DNA of 15,930 nucleotides from Zygnema cylindricum (GCA_037447655.1 JBBHKE010000884.1:1-15930), one strand, 5' to 3'; counted from the first letter of the stretch, positions 1 to 8,275 are shown. The notes: a model not told the origin generated them from the sequence alone. Made by a program: numbers and translations.

Positions 1-1
1 G

Positions 2-1903
2 ATTCGCCCTATCGCCGTGGGAGAGGTTTTATATAGATTGGTGGCTCGTGCGATATGCCTCCAGCTCCAACCAGCTTTCCATGATTATTTTTCTCCTCAT
101 CAGTTTGGAGTGGCCACAAGAGGGGGTTATGAGGCCGTGGTCCACGGGATTCGGGCTTTGTTGGATGTACATCCGGATTGGTTGGTCCTTCAGGTCCACC
201 TTTCTAATGCCTTTAATACCGTGGATTGGAACGTGATTTTTTCGAAGCTTATGGCGGCTCCATTTCTTATTGTCCAATTATTCCCCTTTGTGAGGGCTTT
301 CTATTCTTTGACAAGTAGCCTTTCCTTCTCGGCCGATGGTGATCTCATTCCTCTCTCCTCTGCTACTGGCACCCGCCAAGGCGACCCTCTCGGCGGACCT
401 TTGTTCGCCCTCGCCCATTACCGGGCCCTTCGTGCCTCCGCAGGCGCCTTCCCTTCTTGCCTTTTCCCTTCGGTCGCAGATGATACGCACATTGTTGGGC
501 CCAGAGAACAAGTCGTGTTGGCATATGATTTTTTCAAGGAACGTTTAGCCAAACTCAACCTTTCAGTTCAGCCGTCGAAGTGTGTTATTTGGTCTCTTCA
601 AGATATTCCACTTTCGTTTACTCCACCTCTTGGTTTTCAAACCCCTTCTACCTTCGATGGCATTCGAGTGCTTGGTTGCCCCCTTGGTTCGGATACTTTC
701 GTGACCCAATTCCTTCATGATGCTTTACAAACAGATCTAGCCCAAGTGGACGATCTTCCTCACCTTCCCGATCCCCAAGTTGCTTTTGCTATGTTAACCA
801 GGTGTTTTCCCCACCGCCCTTCTTATCTTACTCGTACTTCCCCTCCCACTCCAACATTCATCTCCTCTCTCTCGGCTTTTGACAATCGCCTCATGGAAGT
901 CCTCCACACTCTATTAGGTCGGGGGGCATTTGATCGCGAGTCCGGGCTATCGGCCCGCATTCAGGCATCCCTCCCTTTCTCTACTGGGGGGTTGGGTCTA
1001 CTATCCACTGCTCGTGTTGCTCCCGCTGCCTATTTGGGAAGTTGGTGTCTTATTGCCTCCACTCTTGTTTCCCGTTTCTTGGCTGGGGACACCCCCGTTC
1101 TAGCTAGTGTTATCCCCCGGGTTTCAGACAGTGTGTTTGCCTTCCAGCCATCTCTATTAGACGCGTCACGTTCTCTTCCTCCCCATGCCCTAGTGGATGT
1201 GCCAATTTTCTCCACCCTTGTTACAAAATCTGTTGAGCGTGTCCAAGAATTGATTTCTCATCGGGTAGTCGCCGCCATTAAATTTGACCTTCTCAAGGCG
1301 CTTCCCTCCGATTCTTTCGGTATCCGTCTTCCCTCTTGTGGCGGACCTTGTTCTAGGTCTTGGCTTTTCGCTACACTGATTTTGTCCACTCTCCGTTTCT
1401 CACCGGCTCAATTCACCACCGCCCTCCGGTTTTGCCTTAGCCTCCCCCATCCTCCTTTACTTCGCTCTCTTGTTTGTACATGTGGTCGCGTCTTGGGGGC
1501 CGATGGTGTCTATTTGCTCCGTTGCTCCCATAGGGGAGATTTGATCCAGGCGCACGACACTATTCGCGATGCTTTTGCGACTATCGCTTCAGAAGGGGGC
1601 TTTTATGTGGGTCGGGAAGTTTCTCATATTATTCCCAAGCGTCGGATCGATGTTGTTTTGCTTGATGGTGTCGGTCGCATCTTCGGTGATATTGTTTTGG
1701 CGAACCCTACTTTAGCTACAGTTGTTGGTCAAGCAGCTCGACATGTTGGGGTGGCGTCTCGTGATGCCGCTAAGGTGAAGGAGGGTGATTATGCCCAGCG
1801 GGACCCTATGGATGAATTTATTCCGATGGCGGTCGAGATCTTTGGTTGTCTGGGTGTTGCAATGGACGAGTTTCTCCGTACTTGCGCTCGACATGCTTTC
1901 TAG
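2..1903 (+). CDS. Non-LTR retrotransposon reverse transcriptase with C-terminal restriction-like endonuclease (5' truncated by window edge)
   Basis: The frame is open from base 2 and continues past the left edge, so the start is missing. Residues here count from the GTG at 17. Reverse transcriptase motifs appear in order: the RPIAVGEVLYR block at the edge, motif A as VHLSNAFNTVD (60-70), motif B as RQGDPLGGPLF (from R120), motif C as VADD (D155, D156), a SKC lysine (K188) and LGCPLG (219-224). The C-terminal part has a cysteine/histidine cluster (C487, C489, C503, H505, H513), then RRID (D545) and GDIVLANP (D558). That is the layout of the restriction-like endonuclease of R2/NeSL/Utopia-type elements. 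The product would nick target DNA and copy element RNA onto it. About 630 codons have no stop or frameshift, but the motif A aspartate is histidine (CAC, 197-199), so polymerisation should fail. The coding part is visibly more GC-rich than its flanks. Family identity is confident; the exact clade is not. Confidence 0.9.
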   Translation: MRPIAVGEVLYRLVARAICLQLQPAFHDYFSPHQFGVATRGGYEAVVHGIRALLDVHPDWLVLQVHLSNAFNTVDWNVIFSKLMAAPFLIVQLFPFVRAFYSLTSSLSFSADGDLIPLSSATGTRQGDPLGGPLFALAHYRALRASAGAFPSCLFPSVADDTHIVGPREQVVLAYDFFKERLAKLNLSVQPSKCVIWSLQDIPLSFTPPLGFQTPSTFDGIRVLGCPLGSDTFVTQFLHDALQTDLAQVDDLPHLPDPQVAFAMLTRCFPHRPSYLTRTSPPTPTFISSLSAFDNRLMEVLHTLLGRGAFDRESGLSARIQASLPFSTGGLGLLSTARVAPAAYLGSWCLIASTLVSRFLAGDTPVLASVIPRVSDSVFAFQPSLLDASRSLPPHALVDVPIFSTLVTKSVERVQELISHRVVAAIKFDLLKALPSDSFGIRLPSCGGPCSRSWLFATLILSTLRFSPAQFTTALRFCLSLPHPPLLRSLVCTCGRVLGADGVYLLRCSHRGDLIQAHDTIRDAFATIASEGGFYVGREVSHIIPKRRIDVVLLDGVGRIFGDIVLANPTLATVVGQAARHVGVASRDAAKVKEGDYAQRDPMDEFIPMAVEIFGCLGVAMDEFLRTCARHAF

Positions 1904-2320
1904 CGCCGAGGACCATGGAGCCCTTCTCCTTTGGTCCTTACTTCTTTTTATCGTCAATGCTTATTTGTGGCTTTACAACGAGTGCAAGCTTCTATTCTCC
2001 TCTGATTGGTTGTTGCAGCTATGGATCGTCGCCAGGTTCCGAAACTCCCTCAACGTGCTCCCCCGGGATGGGGGGACTTACGAGGTTGCTTTTCGTAGTT
2101 ATTTAATTAGGTTGGGGTTGGGGTTGTAGTTCTGGCTTTGTCAATTGTCGTGCTTTTCATTTTGAGTTTGGGTGCTTCTATTTTCTTGGTTGTTGTTTTT
2201 TTTTTGTTTTTTTTTTTGTTTTGCTGTTATTTTATTCCCCTGCTGGTAGTTTTTCAGTTTCGGCCATGCCACCCCTTTTGTACCCCCGGACTCAGATGGT
2301 TTACCATCTTGCATTTTAAT
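1904..2320 (+). other. 3' UTR of the non-LTR element, with hairpins and a T-rich tract
   Basis: The segment starts just after the TAG. It contains an AGGACC/GGTCCT inverted repeat near 1908-1937, a short GGTTGGGGTTGGGG run around 2110-2123, long T runs at about 2190-2222, and a small stem GATGG-TTTA-CCATC at 2295-2308 close to the presumed element end. A 3' hairpin could be the template-recognition structure for target-primed reverse transcription; that is inference. Short open frames here look fortuitous. Confidence 0.5.
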
Positions 2321-2623
2321 ATATCCTGCGTTTTTCTTAGAAAAATACATCCTAGGGTAAAAAATGAAAAGATAAGCAAAAAACTACTTGGTAGTCCAAA
2401 ACATAACTTGTTTCTTTTTATATTTTTCTCTATTTTTGTGTGCGTGTGTTAATAGGCGTTCAATTTAAAAATGGCAGTCGTTGATACCTTTTGCTATAAA
2501 TTTGTGTTTTTTAAATGTTAAAAAAACAAAAGGTTTCAAATTTCCATTTCAAAAATGAAACTAAAATTTGAGTAATAAAGGCGCGGCAATTTAGAATGTA
2601 GAGGTGTACGCGATATATTTTTA
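2321..2623. other. AT-rich spacer, no gene seen
   Basis: Low-complexity AT-rich DNA between the retrotransposon and the foldback element. The only structure I see is an eight-base inverted repeat ACCTTTTG/CAAAAGGT (2486-2493 and 2527-2534). Confidence 0.5.
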
Positions 2624-2950
2624 GGGAATTGCTAATCGCAAAGACAATTTTTGTTGCGCGCAGGTAGTTGTCAGAAATTGTACATTTGAAGTACAGTTTC
2701 TTACAAGCTACGTACCTTTAAGTTCAGATTTGACGGTCAATCCGTCCAACAACTTTGATTGGCGAAATATTGTAACGTCGGTTAAAAACTGTCGCACTTG
2801 CGACTGTCGACCGTCATGAAAAAAAAAACAATTCACACGGTCGGCGCAGGTTTACTATAACAAAACTGAGGCAGCCACATATAAATAAAATGGTTGCGTG
2901 CAGGTAGTTACTCACTTCACATGAGCTCCACTGTGAAAGCACACACTGAT
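2624..2950 (+). repeat. Left arm of the foldback inverted repeat
   Basis: Pairs with 3303-3591 plus 4082-4122 on the opposite strand. Landmarks shared by both arms include GACGGTCAATCCGTC, GCGAAATATTGTAACG, GCAGGTTTACT, AACAAAACTGAGGCAGCCAC and GTGAAAGCACACACTGA. Transcribed across, it would form long double-stranded RNA. Confidence 0.85.
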
Positions 2951-2974
2951 ATTTGACTTAGCCGCAAAAATGGA

Positions 2975-3060
2975 ATCTAATCGCGAACCATTACGTTGAA
3001 CTTGGACAGAAATTAAAATCAAATCGCAAACCGTTACGCTGACCTTGGACACAAATTAAA
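2975..3060 (+). repeat. Two-copy 43-bp tandem repeat in the foldback loop
   Basis: The two units begin near 2975 and 3018. Both read as AATCGCRAACC..TTACG, then TGAMCTTGGACASAAATTAAA. They differ at a few positions. Confidence 0.65.
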
Positions 3061-3187
3061 GGACGACGTACAACATGTATAAACTTGCACAAAATTAAAG
3101 AAACTTCGTACAAAATATAAAAGTATACCTGCGTATAAATATCAATGAAACTAAAATGACGCGTCGTCACACGCGACCAAATCAAGG

Positions 3188-3301
3188 CACACTATTTACG
3201 AATCAACATTCTTACATTGAAAACGTACTTCACATTGATTCCGCCACACTATTTACGAATCAACATTCTTACATTGAATAAGTACTTCACATTGATTCCC
3301 A
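3188..3301 (+). repeat. Two-copy 57-bp tandem repeat in the foldback loop
   Basis: CACACTATTTACGAATCAAC begins at 3188 and again at 3245; the units are nearly identical through CACATTGATTCC. The array lies directly before the right arm. Confidence 0.85.
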
Positions 3302-3302
3302 T

Positions 3303-4122
3303 TGTCAGTGTGTGCTTTCACAATGGAGCTCACGTGAAGTGAGTAACTACCTGCACGCAGCCATTTTATTTATAGGTGGCTGCCTCAGTTTTGTTACAGT
3401 AAACCTGCGCTGGCTGTGTGAATTGTTTTTTTTTTTTCATGACGGTCAACGTTCGCAAGCGCGACAGTTTTTTAACCGCCGTTACAATATTTCGCCAGTC
3501 AAAGTTGTTCGACGGATTGACCGTCAAATCTGAACTCAAAGGTACGTAGCTTGTACGAAACTGTAGGTCAAATGTATAGTTTCTGACAACTCACCGCGAA
3601 TCGCTATTAGCGTACATGACGCTAATTGGGGTACCCCTTTTTTTGGGGCAAATTCTCAAATAGAATAAAGTACGCTAAATGTTTTTGCTCGTTATTTGAG
3701 GTACCCCGCTCAATGCGGTTCATAACTGTAATTTAGTGTACTTTTAAATAGTATTGTGTACGGACTGCCAGATCTGTACTATTCCGTACCTTTTAAATTT
3801 GAAAGTACAGAAAATACAATAATATATAATTGCGTAAATATTTTCCGGCATACGCAGATGTCAAAAAAACGCGACGGCGCACGATTTGAACAATGTCGTA
3901 CATCTACATGTTTTAGCGTGGACATATTATGTGCCGAAATTTTTTACGAAGCAGTTTACAAATTAGAGTACATGATAAATTAGTATCATGGTGTACCCGA
4001 AAAAACACAATTTACCGTAAAGTACGCTAATTGTTTCATTACGCTATATTTTTTATTACGCTAATAGCGATTCACGGTGTACCTGCGCGCAGCAAAAGTC
4101 GTCTCTGCGATTAGCAATTCCC
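3303..4122 (-). repeat. Right arm of the foldback inverted repeat, split by MITE-1
   Basis: Bases 3303-3591 complement about 2670-2950 of the left arm, and 4082-4122 complement 2624-2667. The break falls exactly at a TA in the sister arm (AGGTAGTTG at 2662-2670), so the left arm preserves the empty site of the insertion. Confidence 0.8.
3592..4079. mobile_element. MITE-1: TA-flanked miniature inverted-repeat element with TTAGCGTA subterminal repeats
   Basis: Ends are CACCGCGAATCGCTATTAG at the left and the complement of CACCGTGAATCGCTATTAG at the right. TA follows the right end (4080-4081). The left TA has lost its A (AACT|CACC). The sister arm of the foldback element shows the uninterrupted site AACTACCTG, which confirms both boundaries and a TA target. 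The core motif ACGCTAA/TTAGCGT recurs near both ends (3607-3614, 3619-3625, about 3673, about 4023, about 4040, about 4057), like a set of transposase sites. A GGGGTACC/GGTACCCC pair lies further inside. There is no coding capacity. A Tc1/mariner-type relative is likely from the TA target. Confidence 0.8.
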
Positions 4123-4197
4123 TATTTTTAACAAAAAAATTGTCTTCGTTGGATTTGATTCCACCTTGTGGCACGTGGCTATGCCACATTTAAAGTA

Positions 4198-4414
4198 CAC
4201 CATGCATCGCATTAGCGTTAATATTTTTTTTTGCCACTGAAAACATCTTCTCTCCGTAAACATTAGTCCAATTTTCAAATTAAGACCGCCAATCAGAGGC
4301 TGAGAGTCCCATCTTTCAATTGCAAGTGTCAGATCCAATATCCAACATCTGTTTATGAAGAAAATATATTTTATGAGACGAAAAAAACATTAATACTAAT
4401 AGCAATTCACGATG
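4198..4414. mobile_element. MITE-2: 217-bp diverged relative of MITE-1, flanked by TA
   Basis: The left end CACCATGCATCGCATTAGCG follows TA (4196-4197). The right end, read on the minus strand, is CATCGTGAATTGCTATTAG, followed by TA (4415-4416). Both match the MITE-1 terminus with scattered changes. The interior is short and non-coding. It lies 74 bp from the foldback element. Confidence 0.65.
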
Positions 4415-4737
4415 TAGTTACCAGCCACAAAATGGATAAGAATGAGCGATTGCGTCGCGAGTGAGCAAAATCGAGAAATCGGACGTTCATGGTTTGCACC
4501 CCGAAGCTTGGAGAATCTTGGCATATCTCCGGTATGAAGTTATATTTAAATTGATATATCAATACGGTCAGGTACGAAAAGTACGGCTTTAAGTTAACAG
4601 CCTCACTTTTGGGGTGATGGAACTTTACCGTTAATCAAATTGTGAACGATTCAGATTTGTTTTTATGGTATGCTGACGCGAGATCTCATGCCAAATATTA
4701 CCATATTTTATTTTATTTTATTTGTTATCAAATCGCT
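4415..4737. other. Spacer, no gene seen
   Basis: Unique-looking sequence between MITE-2 and the hAT end. It has a 12-base palindrome TTGATATATCAA at 4551-4562 and a GTACGAAAAGTAC pair near 4573. Nothing coding is supported. Confidence 0.4.
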
Positions 4738-5125
4738 GTTGCTCAAATCATGCAATTTTTTCAATTTTCCCAATTTCTACGTATAATTTTGAAAAAAATG
4801 CAGAAAAACACGATGTACTTTCTGTTCGGTAAACTGAACAGACATTATACGGGAAAAGTACAGTATCTTTCATAAAATGTACTATTTTTCACAGAAATGT
4901 ACTGAACTTGACGAAAACATACCTCGTAGTTATTGGTACTTTCTGTAAAGTAAACTTACAAAAATTTCACGTAACATGTACGTAATTTTATCGAATATGT
5001 ACAGACATTTTCGATAAGAGACGCTGAAACGTCACACTATTTGCGCGTGGTAAGTTTGAAAACTATACGAACGTCTTCTTCAATTTTTTTGAAAAAAATC
5101 GTGATGGAATGTTGAAAACGAAACC
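4738..5125 (+). repeat. hAT long terminal segment, copy T1
   Basis: Carries the doublet GTACTTTCTGT..GTAAACTGAAC at about 4815-4840 and a second, weaker GTACTTTCTGT..GTAAACTTAC at about 4937-4960. These are followed by ACGTCAC..TTTGCGCG..GGTAAGTTTGAAAA. It matches T2 (9289-9640) directly and T3 (10192-10555) as an inverted copy. Its 3' part is duplicated at 5484-5640. Confidence 0.75.
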
Positions 5126-5991
5126 GGAAGGAAACCGCCTCCCTATATCTTACCCTCCTCCCTCCCAAGCTTTTTACTTTCTCTCTTCAAGACTTCGACA
5201 AAAGCAACCATTCCCAGAAATCGAGAAGAGGAGTGGGAGCACGTGAAGGCTACAAACGGTGGGATTCTTGTGGCCAACCGACTATGCGTTTGTATTTATT
5301 GCGACTTCGAATATAACGCCCAAGCAACCAGGATCAGAAATCACCTCCTTGGAAATGTCAAGAGTGGAGGGATTAAAGCCTTCACAATGTGTCCAGCCGA
5401 GGTGAAAGAGGAGTTTAATGCATCGGAAAACCAAAAATCTGCAAATTCCTCTCAAAAACGTGCAATGTGCGACTTGGATGAACTGTACGTAATTTTATGG
5501 AATATGTACAGACATTTTCAATAAGAGACGATGAAACGTCACACTATTTGCGCGCAGTAAGTTTGAAAACTATACGAACATCTTCGTCAATTTTTTTTGA
5601 AAGAAGTCATCATGGAATGTTGAAAACAAAACCGCAAGGAAACCGCCTCCCTATATCTTACCCTCCTCCCTCCCAAGCTTTTTACTTTCTCTCTTCAAGA
5701 CATCGACAGAAGCACCAATGCCCAGAAATTGAGAAGAGGAGTGGGAGCACGTGAAGGCTACAAACGGTGGGATTCTTGTAGTTAACCGACTATGCGTTTG
5801 TATTTATTGCGACTTCGGATATAACGCCCAAGCAACCAGGATCAGAAATCATCTCCTTGGAAATGTCAAGAGTGGAGGGATTAGAGCCTTCACAATGTGT
5901 TCAGCCGAGGTGAAGGAGGAGTTTAATGCATCGAAAAACCAAAAACCTGCAAATTCCTCTCAAAAACGTGCAATGTGCGACTTGGATGAAC
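4977..5991 (+). repeat. 507-bp tandem duplication covering the hAT leader and BED-finger exon
   Basis: TGTACGTAATTTTAT begins at 4977 and again at 5484, and the two units end in GACTTGGATGAAC at 5483 and 5991. Copies are over 90 percent alike by eye. Unit 1 runs straight into unit 2, so its reading frame terminates in duplicated leader sequence at 5524. Unit 2 continues into the rest of the transposase. Confidence 0.9.
5210..5524 (+). pseudogene. Duplicated BED zinc-finger fragment of hAT transposase (copy 1)
   Basis: Encodes a BED-type DNA-binding finger: Cys-x2-Cys in CIYCDFEYN, then RIRNHLLG and a distal Cys in FTMCPAEV. In plant hAT/DUF659 transposases this finger contacts the element ends. 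The codon at the ancestral start is ATT (5210-5212) where copy 2 has ATG. The following PRNREEEWEH frame is open here, while copy 2 has a stop in it. After DLDEL the frame enters duplicated leader DNA and stops, so this is a truncated by-product of the tandem duplication. Confidence 0.75.
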
Positions 5992-6523
5992 TCAGCAGTT
6001 TTCCACCAATTCCGAGGACCAAAGTAAGAGGTGTGGAAACTATAATAAAAAATGCATTTAACAAGCATAATTAGAAAGAGGTAGATTTAGCATGGGCCAT
6101 TGCTTTTTTTGCCAATGGATTGCCATTCAGACTTTTAGAGGATCCATATTTCAAGGCAGCGGTGAAAAAGACTAGTGATATAGGTGGAACTTACAAGTAA
6201 CCAATCCGTAGTACAATGAGAAATCGTCTTCTATTAGAGACCAAGGCGAAGGTGAAGACAGATTTCGCAAGTAATGTGGAAACTATTCATATCACCGGTG
6301 CCACTTTCACATCAGACAGGTGGAGAGCAATTGACGATAGACCTCTCATAAGTATTATAGTTGTCGCCCCAAAAGGTGATATGTTCTTGACGGCAAAAGA
6401 CACGAGTGTACAAATTAAGGACAACAACAACATATGTAAGGTGTTCGAAAAGGGAGTACTTGTGGTAATGGTGGAGAAAGTGGTGCAGATTATTACCAAT
6501 TCTCCCCCAGTGAACAAGGTTGG

Positions 6524-6974
6524 AGCCTCGTTGCTTCTGGCAAAAAACCCTTCTATCACGCGGACTCCATGTGCTGCACATATTCAAGACTTGATGTTGG
6601 AAGATTGGAGTAGGTTGACATTTATCTCCAAACTTGTCCGAAAGGCAAAAGAAATTCTGAAATTCATCTCTAATCATAGCATGAGTGTAGCTATATTTAA
6701 TAAAATTCCTCAACTTCGGCTTCTAAAACTTGGAGAGATTAGGTTTTGCAGCCTCGTTGCTTGTAGCAAAGAACCCTTTTATCACCGGGACGCCATGCGC
6801 TGCACATTTCTCGACCTAATGTTGGAAGATTGGAGTAGGTTGACATTTAACTCCAAACTTGTCCGAAAGGCAAAAGAAATTCTGAAATTCATCTCTAATC
6901 ATAGCATGAGTGTAGCCATATTCAATAAAATTTCTCAACTTCGGCTTCTGAAACCTAGAGGGACTAGGTTTGCT
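6524..6974 (+). repeat. 226-bp tandem duplication within DUF659
   Basis: AGCCTCGTTGCTT occurs at 6524 and 6750. Both copies encode LMLEDWSRLTF, SKLVRKAKEILKFISNHSMS and QLRLLK. The 226-base period shifts the frame, so the start of copy 2 reads as an unrelated peptide (CSLVACSKE). A one-base deletion near 6810 then restores the frame, and from there the offset is 225. Confidence 0.9.
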
Positions 6975-7602
6975 ACAAATTTTTTTATGCTCCAGAGGTT
7001 ATTAGATGTGAAAGAGAGTCGCGAGCGTTTGATGTTTGATGACAAATTCAAAGAATGGAGGGGTAAGCTTATATACAGGACAGAATGGGCTAATATTAGG
7101 TGCCACGTTTTGAACACGGAGTTTTGAGTAAGAGTGAGAGAGGTCGTGTCAATTTCAAAACTTGTGGTGCGGTTGATGAGGGAATGTTACAAAGTTGGCC
7201 CGAATATGAGAAAGGTTTACCACGGTTTTTACGCGATTGGACAGTTTTTGGAGAATTTAGCTTGTGTTTGAGGAGATAATATTCACGAGTGCATGCAGAT
7301 TTTGGTAGAGTTGACCACAGCTTAGGTGGCGAAGTGGAAGATGGCGTATAGCCCCATTTATGCGGTCAGCTTTGTGCTCGATCCGGAGTATGAAAGTCAT
7401 GCATATGCAACAGTTATGGAAGGTTTTCAGACAATGTTGGAGAAGATGCTTCCAAATGTGGAGGAGCAAAAAGATGCCCGTGTACAACAGTCAAAAAATA
7501 GAGGTTTTGAGGGAGTTCTTGGTATGGAAGTAACAATATCTTGTGCAAAGAAGATGTCAACGTGGAAATGGTGGCAAGAGTTTGGGTCTGCCACCTCTAT
7601 CT

Positions 7603-7823
7603 GTAAGTTATTTTTTTCAATCTTTTTTTTTTCTTTTTGTTATTTTTCGTTATATTCTCTTTTATGTGTTTTTTTTTATTTGCTCTTCTTAGTCATTTTT
7701 TTGTTTATTTTTTTGTTTGTTTTATTTTCATTTTTTTTATGTTAGACGCTATGAGTAAGTTGCTTTCCTCAATTTTTTTTTTCTGATTTTTATTATTCGT
7801 TTGTTTTTTTTTTTATCTTGCAG
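7603..7823 (+). other. T-rich intron-like insertion in the hAT transposase
   Basis: Starts GTAAGT and ends TTTATCTTGCAG, with very long T runs, so it looks like a spliceosomal intron. Splicing GT..CAG (221 bases) would create TAA and a frameshift. Removing only 7603-7818 (216 bases), which is bounded by a TATCT direct repeat (7598-7602 and 7814-7818), restores the conserved ATC-TTG-CAG-AAG (I L Q K) junction in frame. It may be an insertion with target duplication, or a former intron with shifted boundaries. Confidence 0.5.
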
Positions 7824-7944
7824 AAGGTAGCAGTTAAAATACTTGCATATGACCATATACACTATAAGAAGAGAAATAGATTAACGGCTGAAGGGGCTAA
7901 TGATCTGGTATGGGTCTTCACTAATCTTAGACTTTTAAAGAAGA

Positions 7945-8275
7945 CTAAGGATGTTAGCTATGAACAAAACATAATGGCGTGGGAAGAAGAGGAAGGGGAG
8001 GTAGTGGAAGAGGATTAGGATGAAAACATCACGGACTTTGATGTAGGAAAAGAGGATTTAGAGTAGAGAAAAACGAGAGAGATATATGTATTTTTTTTTT
8101 AATTAATGTAGCTAAGAATGTCAGCTATGAAGAGACATAATAGCATGGAAAAAAGAAGAAAGGGAGGTAAGGGAAAAATAATTCGGATGAAAAAATCATG
8201 GACTTCAATGTAGGGGAAAAAGATTGAGAGTAGAGATAGATGAAGAGATGTATTTTTTTTTGGATTAATGTGATT
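7945..8275 (+). repeat. 167-bp tandem duplication of the hAT 3' coding end
   Basis: CTAAGGATGTTAGCTATGAA at 7945 recurs as CTAAGAATGTCAGCTATGAA at 8112. The copies share the acidic tail coding region and a TGTATTTTTTTT..ATTAATGT terminus. Copy 2 has more substitutions and no open frame. Confidence 0.8.

Larger units (their letters stand above)
1..2320 (+). mobile_element. 3' portion of an RLE-type non-LTR retrotransposon
   Basis: This covers the coding frame plus about 415 bp of 3' UTR. There are no LTRs or terminal inverted repeats. The left part lies outside the window. The right boundary is approximate: GC-richer sequence gives way to very AT-rich DNA between about 2310 and 2340, with no long poly(A) tail. 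No target-site duplication can be checked without the 5' end. Confidence 0.75.
2624..4122. mobile_element. Foldback DNA transposon with TA target-site duplication, interrupted by a nested MITE
   Basis: The ends are perfect inverted repeats, GGGAATTGCTAATCGCA at the left (from 2624) and its complement ending at 4122. Both are flanked by TA (2622-2623 and 4123-4124). Long arms of about 330 bp follow and match each other at roughly 90 percent by eye. A loop of about 350 bp (2951-3302) carries two short tandem duplications and no coding frame. The right arm is split by a 488-bp insertion at 3592-4079. TA duplication and terminal repeats fit a non-autonomous Tc1/mariner-like element. The terminal GAATTGCTA resembles the GAATCGCTA of the nested MITE, so both may use related transposases (inference). 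Confidence 0.75.
5718..8066 (+). pseudogene. hAT superfamily transposase (BED finger, DUF659, hAT dimerisation), inactivated
   Basis: One frame can be followed from ATG at 5718 to TAG at 8064. It holds a BED finger (CIYCDFGYN..RIRNHLLG..FTMC, about 5799-5900), the pre-DUF659 block AWAIAFFANGLPFRLLEDPYF (6087-6149), DUF659 starting TFTSDRW (near 6300) with TPCAAHIQDLMLEDWSRL, and a dimerisation region (WWQEFGSAT, then LQKVAVKIL and HIHYKKRNRL). In-frame stops are at 5730, 6072, 6198, 7125, 7269, 7323 and 8016. The second catalytic aspartate, expected in a TDN motif, is asparagine (IITNS, 6498-6500). The CERNWS-like block expected after KILA is deleted, and part of DUF659 is tandemly duplicated. 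A T-rich 216-221 bp segment interrupts it at 7603. It cannot make an active transposase. Confidence 0.85.

Noticed and set aside
29-511. Minus-strand frames opposite the reverse transcriptase
   Set aside because: Shadow frames of the clearly conserved plus-strand RT domain.
2138-2452. Plus-strand frame of hydrophobic residues resembling a membrane protein
   Set aside because: Low-complexity translation of the T-rich 3' UTR of the retrotransposon and the adjacent spacer.
3312-3983. Short frames within the foldback arm and MITE-1
   Set aside because: They lie in non-coding terminal-repeat sequence, share no domains, and the equivalent left arm has no matching open frame.
7326-7745. Phe-rich C-terminal extension after the hAT region
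   Set aside because: The tail is translation of the T-rich intron-like segment; the protein homology ends at 7602 and resumes at 7818.
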